A stretch of 64,000 nt of DNA from Alitta virens. Its lineage: Eukaryota > Annelida > Polychaeta > Phyllodocida > Nereididae. Each line of letters begins with the position of its first letter. The stretch's first letter is position 1. The translations under genes and the position numbers were made by a program. This document shows, piece after piece, positions 10,301-19,689 of the stretch. The notes below the pieces were generated by a model that saw only the letters and a list, made by a program, of their open reading frames with translations, did no database searches and was not told where the DNA came from. The stretch covers positions 12,854,155 to 12,918,154 of the forward strand of contig OW028573.1 of assembly GCA_932294295.1 (NCBI GenBank). The letters are read 5' to 3'.

Positions 10301-13300
10301 TTACTCTCAGTCCCTTAGCCCTACCCAGGCTTACTCTCAGTCCCTTAGCCCTACCCAAGCTAATTCTCAGTCTCTTAGCCCTACCCAGGGCTATGGGTGT
10401 GCTCAGGAAGCCCAACCTCTGATTCAATCACCGTTGTTGTTTTCTCAGGAAAACTGGCCAAGTTTGGGCAATTCACCTTTCAAAGCCCTGCCACAAATCC
10501 CTCCAAAATGGCCAAGTTTCAAACCTACAGTTTCCAACAAGGCAATCTTAAACCAAAGTGATGACCTCCAACAAAAAAACATCACTTCACCACAGTCGCA
10601 GTCACTATCTCTCCCACCAAATCTTGCAAATCTTAAAATCACCCCGTCTTATCAGATACTGGTCAGTGACGTTACTTACAACATTTTCAATGTTCCAGGT
10701 GATGGCAACTGTTTTTTTAATGCTTTGAGTTTGTCAATGTTTGGTAACTGCTCACGAGCTCATTTCCTGCGAAAAGAAATATGTGGGTTTATTTTGGAAA
10801 ACTGGGATGCTTGGTATCACAAAATTGGTCTCCATCATGACTCATCCATGACATTTGCTAAATACAAAAACACAATGCTTCATGGAAATTGTTGGGCAAC
10901 ATCATCTGAATTAGAAGCAGCTTGTTATGTCCTCTCATGTGACATCAATGTCACATTAAAGGATGAGAATAAATTTCTCCAAAATTTATTCCGACAAGTG
11001 ATTAACAATCATCCTAGATTTGTTATTCACTTGCTACTTGAAAATAACCATTTCCAGGTAATGCAGGTCGATTCAGTGAACCAAATGGATAGCAGAGAGC
11101 AGGTGGCTGTTGAGACACCTTTCAACAATTTTCCAACAGATACTTCTCTGAATTGTTCACAACATTTTTTTGATCATTCTTTTGAATACCCTCCTTCATC
11201 AGCACAACAACAGCAAAACAAAAAAAGAAAGTACAATGATCCCATGCAAAAAGTCCCAAATAAAAACCCCAAAAAGGTTGGTGAGACTACATCAAACCAG
11301 TCCACCTCAAGAAAACAAAAGAAAAGAAAATCATACAAAGTGATAACTAGTAATACAACAGACCAAGAAAATATTGAGGGAAATATAGCGACAGTGAGTC
11401 ATGAAAATGAATCAAATCAAAGTGGCTTTAATGACACTGACATTCCGCCAATACATGAGAATAATGCATTAGACAATATTGAAAATGAATTTAGTACAAA
11501 TGAAAATGTTGTCAGTGGTGCTGAATTTCAGCCTATTCATGTCAATGCATTGGACAAAATTGATGCAGATATTTATGTTAAATGCAGAAAAGTAGGGCTG
11601 ACATTTGACTTTCCAGATGAAGGTGAAAGCAATGAACAAAAATATGCTAGAAGGAAGAAATTCAGAAGAAAAATCATTGCTAGGGAAGAACAATATGGAG
11701 TCAGTGTTGCTGAAATACCAGATGCTGCTCCACTCACTGACAATGATCATTTCAACAAGGCTATGGATGCAATTCGTGCATTTGAATTGACCCAGATGTC
11801 ATATGCAATTAATTATTGCAACATCTGTCATGAAAGAGACATAGTTATGAACATGTTTGATAAAGATACATGTAAAAGGTGCCATTTAGACAAAAACAAT
11901 CCAATCAAAATGTACTCCACAGAAAACAACATGAATCCAGGAAAAGTACCTCCTGAACTTACAAATTTGTCTATGATAGAGGAACAACTTATATGTAGGA
12001 TTTCACCATGTATCAATGTTCACATGCTGAAGCATGGAGGAGTTGGTTCCTCTGGTCATTGCGTAACATTTCCTCAAGAGGTTAATGAACCAAGTCAGAT
12101 CTTCCCTCGTCTACCATCGGAAATTAATGTCATAAAAGTTCGCCGACAAGGCAGAAATGATACAACTAAAGAATTTCTGGTTAGAAGACAAAAAATACAG
12201 AAAGCATTAGAATGGCTGAAATCCAATAATCCTGCTTATGAAAACATCATGATAAGCATACAAAGACTGCAAATGTTACCAGAAAATGGGGAAATGCAAG
12301 ACATCCATACAGTTGTCTGTAATGACAATGATCACAATAATGACCTTGGTCCAGCCCCTGACCAAATAGATCCTGGCGACATAAATGATGGAAAAACCAA
12401 TTCCGGTATATTACTGAATGACCAACCCCGTGACATCAGACAAGAGGTTGAAAATATTGTTTCTGATGTTGTGGGAGAAAGTCATGGGGATGTTACCATT
12501 AATAGGCGAAGGAACATCACAATACCTTGGCCCACTAGGGATGATGTACCACTTTCTGAATTCACAACACGAAACTTTTTCACATTAGCTTTCCCGACTC
12601 TTTACCCATATGGTTTTGGCGATTTTCATGTTAATCGTCCAATTACCTGCTCATCAATGGCAGATTGGGCACGCCATTTGATGCTTTATGATGATGGTCG
12701 TTTTGCTCGTCATCCATATTTCAAATTTGTTGTTCACAATGTAATAACAAGAAGACGAGCCATTGATAATTGTAATTTTGTGATTACACAGAAATTAGGC
12801 GATGCTCACATCACTGTTAATGATCTAAAGGAGCAGTTAGCAGCAGGTGATGAAACAATCGCAAAGCGTATTTTATATTTTTCTGCTTCGTTGCGTGGTA
12901 CGGAGCAGTATTGGGCACAAAGAGCCAAAGAATTGAGGGCATTAGTGCAATACAAAATTCATTGTGGTGATGGTCTGCCATCTTATTTTACCACTGGCAG
13001 TTGTGCCGAATTTCATTTGAAACCACTGAAAAAGATTTTATCTAAATATGTATTCCAAACAACAGGAAATAAATTAAATCTGAATGACCCATCAGTCATG
13101 TTCAAAACTGTTCAAGATCACTCCCATATCGTTGCAAAGTATTTTGATATTCGCACTAAATCATACTTTGATTTAGTCATGTCACCTGTTTTTAATGTTC
13201 ATTCCAGTAGGTAAAACACATAGAGAAATGAAACCACCCGACGGGCAAAGAGGAGAAACTCTTCAAGCTAACTGTAGTGGTCTTGAAGTTCTGCTTATTG

Positions 13301-15417
13301 ATGAGAGATCACTAATAGGAGCCACCATTATGGGGTGGATGGAGTGGATGTGTCGGTATGGTGTAAACAAGGGTGCCCAATCTAATCAGTCCTGGGGCGG
13401 AATTCCTGTTGTAGTTTTCTTCGGGGATGATATACAATTGCCACCTGTGCTAGATTCTCCAGTATACAATAGCCATTCTAAGGTACCCGCTGCAATGCAC
13501 GGAGTATTAGTGTGGAAAGAATTTGACACGTGTATCATTCTAAAGACTGCTGTGCGACAACAGGGTGAAGCCCAAAAATACTTTAGATCAGTCCTGACTT
13601 CATTACGACAAAATGAAACAACCCCTGAGCAAGCCAAGTGGCTCCAAAAATTCCAGTGGGATGAGCTAATTAAATCTCATAGTTCAGAATTGTCACAAAG
13701 AATGTCAAATAATGGTCTTTTTATTTTCCCTACTCACCAGCAAGAATGGGAACATAACAAATCCAAGTTATTAGAACTAAACAAACATTTCCCTGTAGCA
13801 AAAATTACAGCAAAATTCCAAGGTCCCCATGCTCAATCACTTTCTGATAACAAAGCAGCTGGTTTGCCTAAAACAATCTTCCTTTGTAAAAATGCTAAAG
13901 TAACACTCACTGCAAACCTAGCTGTGAAGTATGGTCTTTTCAATAGATCATCTGGAAAAATAGTTGATATTGTATACTTGGATGGGAAAAGTCCCACAGA
14001 TTCTTTGCCTGATGTTGTTATGGTTGAATTTCATGATTATTCGGGGCCTGCTTTCACGTCACAGAATCCTAAAGTTGTACCCATTGTGCCAGTTCAAAGA
14101 AGACTTGAATGCCAATGTGGTGGCTGTAGGAGAACACAAGTTCCACTACGTTTAGGTTGGGGTACAACTATCCACAGTTGTCAGGGTCAGACAGTTGGGG
14201 AAGGTGAGGCAAACAGGTACATTATTATACATCCTGGATCTAATTCATTTGAATCAAGAAATCCAGGTGCCCTGTTTGTTGCCCTTTCCAGAGCAAAATC
14301 TGCTGGATCGACTGAAAAAGATCCAGACTTTGCCTGGCATCCTTCAGTTTTGGTTAATGAGGATCGCTTATGTTTCAAGCCAAACAATGCCACAATAAAA
14401 GCTCGGGCAAATGAAGTCATTCGACTTGAATCCCTGTCTTTGGCCACAATGTCCCAGCATAAAAATTTAGAGTATGACGAAACTTTACACAATTTTATAT
14501 TCAGAATTGTTCAGAAAAATTTTGTCGAGCAATAATATACAATATTCCCCTGCACAAGTTATCAAAACTTGACAAAACCAGCATGGAAACATGGTTAAAT
14601 ACATGTTGAAATATAATGATACTTGGTATTAACATTAAACTGTTTGATTATGATTGCTCTGTACCAGTTACTGCGTCTGGAAGTGTAAACCCCTACAAAA
14701 GTCTGTCATCTCCCTTTTTGTCCCTTATTAATAATTATAGGCTATGGCACATGACACTCTAACTCCAAGGAACTGGCTTAGTTAACACGACCCGAAGCAG
14801 TCTGTTTGGACTAACGCGACCCGAAGCAGTCTGTTTGGGCTAATGACACTCAGGACTATCCCTGCGGCCTCTCATGCACTTTGCATTATCATATTATAAG
14901 TGTCGATCTATTATTCTGGTTAGATCATGAAATGGCCTAGGCTTTGGATTATTATGCCTGCACGAGATTCAATCACAGACCTGTTAGTGTTAAACTGATC
15001 TCCATACTTCAGCTGATGGAAATATTATGAATAGACTGCACTGAAGTCGGGTGTCCGGTCAATAACAGATAGCTTACCATTCCATTCTGAGGAGACTTGG
15101 GGAACGCTCCACTGGTCACCATCTAGCGGTTCCACCCACCGGGATCCTTTGAGCCCTTTCTCGGGAACTGTCAAAATAACGAGAAAGAGATCAACGTTTC
15201 TTTCAGTGGTATGTACAGTAATCCGTTGGATTGTAGATCTGTCAGATCTGGCTATGTTATGGATATGCAAAACAAGCACAACAGGTGTCTTACCAGCTGG
15301 TTTTTCGTAGAACCTGTTACCTTCTTTGTCAACTCCCACCAGAACAACTTTCTGTCGATATATAGAGGGCGTTTTCTTTAAATTCTGCCATAAAGTAGCC
15401 AACCGACCTTTTGACAT
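7304..15417 (-). CDS. NDUFAF2: Complex I assembly factor NDUFAF2 (mimitin), six exons
   Basis: Mitochondrial matrix assembly factor of respiratory complex I, paralogue of subunit NDUFA12. Model (minus): 15417-15294, 15167-15078, 8159-8119, 7712-7635, 7528-7483, 7377-7304. Summed length is 453 nt, giving 150 aa; human is about 169 aa. Every junction keeps phase. Exon 1 has LVGVDKEGNRFYEKP, the NDUFA12-like core. Exon 2 has SRWVEP and SSEWN. Exon 3 gives AWLRERRTKPPTEE. Exon 4 is a charged helical stretch, and exons 5-6 are a Pro-rich tail. I chose the second ATG (MSKGRL) because homologues start just before the LW block; an in-frame ATG at 15456 would add 13 residues. The intron after exon 4 begins GC (gag|gcaagt), a GC-AG intron. 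Intron 2 is about 6.9 kb and holds the Helentron. Head-to-head with TRIR, tail-to-tail with SMIM15. Confidence 0.85.
8380..8425. repeat. GC-rich palindrome in NDUFAF2 intron 2
   Basis: A strikingly GC-rich stretch (gcggccccgtaggggccgc) in otherwise AT-rich DNA forms a near-perfect hairpin. It lies 3' of exon 3's acceptor side within the large intron. Role unknown. Confidence 0.4.
8921..8985 (+). repeat. Tandem direct repeat, about 33 bp x 2
   Basis: Two copies of a unit containing gaagaaataatacaaacaac and accattgg stand in tandem in intron 2 of NDUFAF2, before the Helentron. Confidence 0.6.
9407..9979 (+). repeat. Two sets of tandem duplications upstream of the Helentron ORF
   Basis: A unit of about 95 bp (starting gaaattggaaaatgctcag) is duplicated at about 9407-9502 and 9503-9590. 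A unit of about 205 bp (starting gaatcagggttaagattctg) is duplicated at about 9570-9774 and 9775-9979 with very few differences. Both lie just 5' of the Helentron coding region and are probably part of its 5' subterminal or promoter region. Confidence 0.75.
10074..13214 (+). CDS. Helentron N-terminal protein: SPTQ repeats, OTU protease, Helitron-like N domain (truncated)
   Basis: 1046 aa. Residues about 20-105 are imperfect decapeptide repeats (SLSPTQAYSQ). Residues about 200-340 form an OTU cysteine-protease domain, with the catalytic-Cys motif PGDGNCFFNALS and a distal His block (LLENNHFQVM). A Lys/Asn-rich linker follows, then a CxxC...CxxC segment (YCNICHERD, CKRCHLD) near 585-610. From about 830 comes the Helitron-like N-terminal domain: FFTLAFPTLYPYGFGDF, GLPSYFTTGSCAEFH and YFDLVMSPVFNV. 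The frame stops just before the HUH-type catalytic histidines would be expected. OTU domains on Helitron-type proteins are described in other invertebrates, and the partial HUH domain here cannot be catalytic. Confidence 0.8.
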   Translation: MRSTYAQVLKSPRPTTSVMSPSPTQTYDWSPSPTQAYSQSLSPTQAYSQSLSPTQAYSQSLSPTQAYSQSLSPTQAYSQSLSPTQAYSQSLSPTQANSQSLSPTQGYGCAQEAQPLIQSPLLFSQENWPSLGNSPFKALPQIPPKWPSFKPTVSNKAILNQSDDLQQKNITSPQSQSLSLPPNLANLKITPSYQILVSDVTYNIFNVPGDGNCFFNALSLSMFGNCSRAHFLRKEICGFILENWDAWYHKIGLHHDSSMTFAKYKNTMLHGNCWATSSELEAACYVLSCDINVTLKDENKFLQNLFRQVINNHPRFVIHLLLENNHFQVMQVDSVNQMDSREQVAVETPFNNFPTDTSLNCSQHFFDHSFEYPPSSAQQQQNKKRKYNDPMQKVPNKNPKKVGETTSNQSTSRKQKKRKSYKVITSNTTDQENIEGNIATVSHENESNQSGFNDTDIPPIHENNALDNIENEFSTNENVVSGAEFQPIHVNALDKIDADIYVKCRKVGLTFDFPDEGESNEQKYARRKKFRRKIIAREEQYGVSVAEIPDAAPLTDNDHFNKAMDAIRAFELTQMSYAINYCNICHERDIVMNMFDKDTCKRCHLDKNNPIKMYSTENNMNPGKVPPELTNLSMIEEQLICRISPCINVHMLKHGGVGSSGHCVTFPQEVNEPSQIFPRLPSEINVIKVRRQGRNDTTKEFLVRRQKIQKALEWLKSNNPAYENIMISIQRLQMLPENGEMQDIHTVVCNDNDHNNDLGPAPDQIDPGDINDGKTNSGILLNDQPRDIRQEVENIVSDVVGESHGDVTINRRRNITIPWPTRDDVPLSEFTTRNFFTLAFPTLYPYGFGDFHVNRPITCSSMADWARHLMLYDDGRFARHPYFKFVVHNVITRRRAIDNCNFVITQKLGDAHITVNDLKEQLAAGDETIAKRILYFSASLRGTEQYWAQRAKELRALVQYKIHCGDGLPSYFTTGSCAEFHLKPLKKILSKYVFQTTGNKLNLNDPSVMFKTVQDHSHIVAKYFDIRTKSYFDLVMSPVFNVHSSR
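10164..10395 (+). repeat. 30-bp coding minisatellite
   Basis: Seven to eight near-identical 30-bp units encode SLSPTQAYSQ within the Helentron protein. Perfect identity of the middle copies points to recent expansion. All six frames stay open across it, so two other long frames here (10153-10422 + and 10427-10122 -) are shadows. Confidence 0.9.
13195..14535 (+). CDS. Helentron PIF1-like helicase, N-terminally truncated
   Basis: 446-aa frame, superfamily 1B helicase. Visible motifs: II (EVLLIDERSLIG), III (FFGDDIQLPPVLD), a motif IV-type Arg block (LKTAVRQQ), V (TTIHSCQGQTVGEG) and VI (GALFVALSRAKSAG). Walker A (motif I) and Ia are missing because the frame starts after the deletion, so this protein could not hydrolyse ATP. 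The listed ATG is probably not a real start: the frame would originally have continued from the Rep domain. A few bases before the junction there is an acceptor-like ttccag, so an intron model cannot be wholly excluded, but no donor-acceptor pair restores the missing motifs. Confidence 0.75.
   Translation: MFIPVGKTHREMKPPDGQRGETLQANCSGLEVLLIDERSLIGATIMGWMEWMCRYGVNKGAQSNQSWGGIPVVVFFGDDIQLPPVLDSPVYNSHSKVPAAMHGVLVWKEFDTCIILKTAVRQQGEAQKYFRSVLTSLRQNETTPEQAKWLQKFQWDELIKSHSSELSQRMSNNGLFIFPTHQQEWEHNKSKLLELNKHFPVAKITAKFQGPHAQSLSDNKAAGLPKTIFLCKNAKVTLTANLAVKYGLFNRSSGKIVDIVYLDGKSPTDSLPDVVMVEFHDYSGPAFTSQNPKVVPIVPVQRRLECQCGGCRRTQVPLRLGWGTTIHSCQGQTVGEGEANRYIIIHPGSNSFESRNPGALFVALSRAKSAGSTEKDPDFAWHPSVLVNEDRLCFKPNNATIKARANEVIRLESLSLATMSQHKNLEYDETLHNFIFRIVQKNFVEQ
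14783..14846 (+). repeat. 31-bp tandem duplication
   Basis: A unit containing cgacccgaagcagtctgttt occurs twice in direct tandem, 3' of the Helentron helicase and inside NDUFAF2 intron 2. It could lie in the Helentron 3' subterminal region. Confidence 0.6.
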
Positions 15418-15837
15418 TATTGCTCCACGAGGTTTGTGTTTTGAACATCCGGGCACTTGCTCTCCACATTGCCGAACTTTGATTGGCTGAGATGGGAACA
15501 GGTCGATTCGTCACTGCGCGATTCGTCCCCGTGGAAACTGGACGGTTCGTCACTGGAATGTGGTCGATTCGTCGCTCGAAATTGGTCGTTTCGTCACTGG
15601 TAATGACGAACCATAAAAATGGCTCTATGATCATTGTTTATATACAGTCTCTTTAGTAATCATTGTTTATAATGATTGTTGTGTGACTCAATAACCTCAA
15701 TATATTATATAAAATCTAAGATTCTAAGTATGTTAAATAGAAGTGAACCGAATTTTTTCGAGTGACGAATGGACTCGTTCTGGCGGGGACGAATCGCGCA
15801 GTGACGAATCGACTAGAAAGTGCTTAGACGAAGTAAA
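15418..15837. promoter_or_regulatory. Shared NDUFAF2/TRIR bidirectional promoter region
   Basis: Only 420 bp separate the start codons of two divergently transcribed housekeeping genes, so both core promoters must lie here or in unseen 5' exons. A sequence with several gattcgtc / gacgaatc motifs in both orientations fills most of it. No TATA box is obvious next to either start. Confidence 0.55.
15503..15812. repeat. 310-bp inverted-repeat element in the promoter
   Basis: The 29 bases at 15503-15531 (beginning tcgattcgtcactgcg) are exactly complementary to 15784-15812. Weaker similarity continues inward to about 55 bp per arm through extra ttcgtcact motifs. The core is short, AT-rich and non-coding. 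This is the form of a MITE. Its right arm ends 25 bases before the TRIR start codon. No target duplication was seen. Confidence 0.7.
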
Positions 15838-17739
15838 ATGGCGACCGAGGAAGAAGGACGATTGTCGAGTTCTCCTGAGAAATCTTCCGATAATGTCGCT
15901 CCTGTGGTTATCAACAAGTTTAGTAATGACGGAAGTTTCCTTGAATTGTTTAAGAAGAAAATGGAAGAACAGAAAAAGATGAAGGACGCCAAGGAGACTG
16001 AAGAGACGTCGAAAACAGAAAGTGTGGACACAGAAAAACAAGACGCTGACAGTGACGAAGCCAATGCCGGCAACAGTGATTCCCTGAAGAAACCCAATTT
16101 CTATGCATTTGTAAGAAGACGAATTATGCACTACACAGTCTCTTTAGTAGTCTATAACATTGAAGGATGTTCATGGTTGATAGCCACATGATCTGTGATT
16201 TTCTTAGGATGACCTGAATCTTGATCATTTTGATGTATAACTATATATTAGTAATTTACCCTCGTGGCCTCGGCAAAACCAGTTACCATAGTTACGTACC
16301 GAAGGTATTGTAGTCACTATAAATGGAAACTTGTCTGTTCGACGGACAGGCGCTAGGCGTCACACTTCGTTTCTGGACACTTGCATCGCCTTATGCTGTA
16401 TAATTGAGTAAAAATAATATTTTTTATTTATGCCAAACTAAAATTGTTCCCTGCTCAGGCTGCTGCTTTGCAAAATTCATTATGAAATTTCTCAGAATAA
16501 TAATGATTGTTGTGTGAGTTAGAAGTTAGAGGCAAGGCAGTCTGTGTTCGTAAATTGAATGACGTCTTGAACTTAAAATTTTGGTGACCCCCCCAAATGA
16601 TTGGTTGCCCCTAGCAACTATTAATATCAAGCCCTGTCCACAATTAACTGGAAGTAGTCAGGAATGCTTTTGTTGCCAATGTGACAAACTATTTGCCGAG
16701 GGTATGCTGCTTTGGCAGCATATATATGAATCAATATTGATCACACATGATAAAATAAATTGAGGGGTTGTTTCTGCCTGTTAATATTTCTGCCTTTATG
16801 GCTTCAGGCCTTTTATAAGTATCAAAACTGACTGCTAGTGCTTTATATAAGTGTAATCAATGTAGAATGAGCCGTATCTCTGTCAGAATGTTTTGAATTC
16901 ACCCCTGAAAGTCACTTTTAATGCACATAACTCCAATGACAGCCACAATTTTTCACAAAATTTACAACAAAAATTCATGAATGGTCTGTGTGTAAGTCGA
17001 AAAGCCTGTGATTGTTTGTATCGTATGATAATGTTTAATGGTATTAATTTTCATAGGGTTATTTTGCTAGAAATATAAGAAAAAAAACAGTTTGAACTAG
17101 TAGCCAGGATGAGAGCTAACATTTGGTAGATATTGTTTAACAGGTAGGCAAACGAAGAGGTGGGGCTCCAGTTCTCAAGACTGGGGCAGTGAAAAAACAG
17201 AAGAAGGAGGAAGAACCAGTATGTAAATTTGCTTATTTTGTTATTTTTGTACTCTGTACTAGTTGACTATTGTTGGAGGCTATGCAAAAGATATGGTTGC
17301 TTTTCTGAATGTGCTACTTTTTTTTCAACAGAGACAGCTATCAGTAACTGTGCCTAAATAATTGTTGACTTAAGCAGCTAAGTGTAAAATGTAGTCATTG
17401 ATTGCAATTGATGATGCCATATTTACATGATACATGTTATTAAATAATTGTCAAGTGCAGTTCTAGTATTGAAAGCTCCCTCTAATGGCACAATAGCTCA
17501 CCATTGCTTTAAAGGTCACTTACAAAACTTGCCATTTGGATTTTGCTAATCATTGTCTGATTGCGAGTTGTACGTTTGTGTATGGATTGAAGATATATTT
17601 AATAATGTCTTAAAATGTTTTGTTGCAGCAAGCTCCAGCTGATACCAAGGATGCATGGGCCAGGTATTTGCAAGAGGTACAAAAATACAAATCTCAGTCT
17701 TGTCAGGATGAGGACAGGACAAGGCCCCTGGTCAAATAA
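15838..17739 (+). CDS. TRIR: Telomerase RNA component interacting RNase TRIR, three exons
   Basis: Homologue of human TRIR (C19orf43), a nuclear exoribonuclease reported to bind telomerase RNA. Model: 15838-16110, 17144-17218, 17629-17739 (stop TAA); 273+75+111 nt gives 152 aa. All three exons are in phase 0 with GT-AG ends. Exon 1 holds an acidic/Ser N-terminus and the hallmark NDGSFLELFKKKMEEQ. Exon 2 encodes VGKRRGGAPVLKTGAVKKQK. Exon 3 encodes DAWARYLQEVQKYKSQ and the conserved acidic-to-TRPLVK terminus. Human is about 176 aa, with most of the difference in the low-complexity N-terminus. The ATG chosen (MATEEEG) is the last in frame; an upstream in-frame ATG at 15820 lies inside the inverted-repeat arm. 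Confidence 0.9.
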
Positions 17740-19680
17740 CTGTTTTAAACTGTTTGTGCTTGATTTTGACTGTTCAGTGTTTTACAGTTTTCTTGCTTGG
17801 AAAAATGTTCGGGTTTTTCTGCGTCATGGACTCATGGGTAGTAAGTGATGGAGAGAATTGTATATTGTTGTATTTGTTCAGAAGGTACAATGTATTTTAT
17901 TGATCAGCTTGTTATGCAAGTTGTAATATTGTATTCTGCACATAGGAAAAGATTTGCTGAACTGAAGCATTTCATGAAAAATGACTCAGACAGAAGTGAT
18001 GAAAGAACATATTAAATACACATAATTCTTTGTCACAAGTTAATTTGTGATTTAAATGAAGGATCATTCCACATCATGCACCTGTATAATGCAGGTGTTG
18101 TTTCATTTTACTCAATTAACCAAAACTGCCAATCACTCGTAAAGTTACTGTAATTACAATCAGCTTAATGGAACTAATATTTAGCTATCATGTGGATGAC
18201 AAGTGTTGAAAGGGTTGGAAAACTTGCATTCATTTCTTTCTCTACTATTTAATGATTTGGGAATGGATGCTGCTCAGTAATTTTCCCAGATTATGCACAC
18301 TGTTTGAAAGAGTGTTTGTGACTTGCCACAGACTTTGTAATATATATATACTGTAAATATTGAAATGAAACATGTAACTGGAGTTGTTGCTCATTTATGG
18401 GTGGTTTTCTTCACTAACCAGGATTGCAATTTGAAATGGGCTGCTAGTCGCTCACGCAAAATCACCTTGATAACTTTGTGTGAGCTACTGTTCAGGGAAC
18501 TTGTTCTAAGGTTCAAATAAACAGTTATACCAAGCTTTGATTAAGCAAGGGTTCAATTCCAATCAAAGTATAGCTGATATACGATATGATTTCCTTTGCA
18601 AATTGGTGTGTGAGCGAGTAAATTCATTGGTATAATCGCATTTGCGTGAGCGCTGTGTTTACATGGGCTCATAACAAATTTAAATCCCTGTGAGTCCGTG
18701 AACTTGTGTTCTATTTCACGGAATTCATCCCAAGTACGCAGAACTGTTGTGCATTTGTTGAGCTACCTTTGAGCTAACTTTTGGCTGTGAATGTTGATCG
18801 AATGTTTGCAAATTAAAAAAGGTGTGATATTTAGCACCTGTGAGTATCATTAAAGTGGATTACTGACGGACAAGCTGCAGTGAACTGTATCACACTGAAA
18901 AGTTCTGTTCATAAATATTGAATATAGTGTCATTGAGACAAGTTATGATGTTGTGGATGGTTAAGTGAGGAATGCTTCAAATATGTATTAAAAGGTCTCA
19001 ACTCCATGGCCTGTGAATGTCATCAAAGATATGAAAGTTCTGACTCTACAGTGTAGGTGCTCACTTCAGGAGCTTTTCACATTGAGGGGTTCATCAGCCG
19101 TCAAGATCAGAGACTGTTATAAGTAGATAAGTGGTGAACAGAAACAGGTACACATGAAATAGTTCATAATATAGTAGGGGTGTTCACCGATAAATACTAA
19201 TGCAAGTAGTGCCTCTAGCTTTCTGAGGAGCCAAATGTGCATTTTGGATGTCTTGAACTTTGGCTGGAACCGCAGTGATGCCTGCAGCACTGAATTTGTG
19301 CCCTATTATAGTACTGCATACAAATGCTTTTCATGTTGGAGGTCTGTCAGCATACACCAAAATGTCATCACTGACATAACCCAATCAACACCCTCTTAAC
19401 ACAATTTATAATTGTGTTTTTGGAAGATTTCTGAGGCACTAGGTTATGCCGAAGTTCAAACGCTCTAATCTTCTCAATCGTATGTGTCTTCATCAAGAGT
19501 CAAGACAAAGCTAGTGGCAGAAACCTGCATGTACTCAGTCTTTAAGAAAGCCATGCCATGCAAACTACGAACCGTGCCCAGCAATAACCTACTAATTAAA
19601 AGCTAATTTATTGTCTAGCCCTAACTAAGTTCATCGGTTAAGTAAAATTAAAATATGTAATGCTAACATTTAGCTCCTCT
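17740..19680. other. Gene-free, TRIR 3' UTR and beyond
   Basis: No coding block, SINE or clear repeat recognised. The first few hundred bases are probably TRIR 3' UTR. Confidence 0.4.
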
Positions 19681-19689
19681 TCCACCTGA

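Larger units (their letters stand above)
10074..14535 (+). mobile_element. Helentron/Helitron-type element, internally deleted
   Basis: Rolling-circle type transposon recognised from its two coding blocks: an OTU-plus-Rep N-terminal protein and the C-terminal part of a PIF1-like helicase. The parts normally between them (the HUH nuclease motif and catalytic tyrosines of Rep, and the Walker A end of the helicase) are absent, and the two frames meet and overlap at 13195-13214. The element lies inside intron 2 of NDUFAF2, opposite to the gene. Only the coding span is given. The true termini could not be fixed, and the tandem duplications from 9407 probably belong to it. Confidence 0.75.

Noticed and set aside
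10164..10395. CRISPR-like regular array
   Set aside because: The units are contiguous with no spacers and are in a coding frame; the genome is eukaryotic.
10122..10427. Long open frames on both strands across the 30-bp array (10153-10422 + and 10427-10122 -)
   Set aside because: They are shadows of a 30-bp repeat, which keeps all frames open. Only the frame running into the OTU domain is supported.
15733..16131. Minus-strand frames opposite TRIR exon 1
   Set aside because: Antisense to a well-supported coding exon.
17615..17848. Plus frame overlapping TRIR exon 3 (starts in the intron)
   Set aside because: Wrong frame for the conserved C-terminus; the TRIR frame ends in the family's TRPLVK motif.
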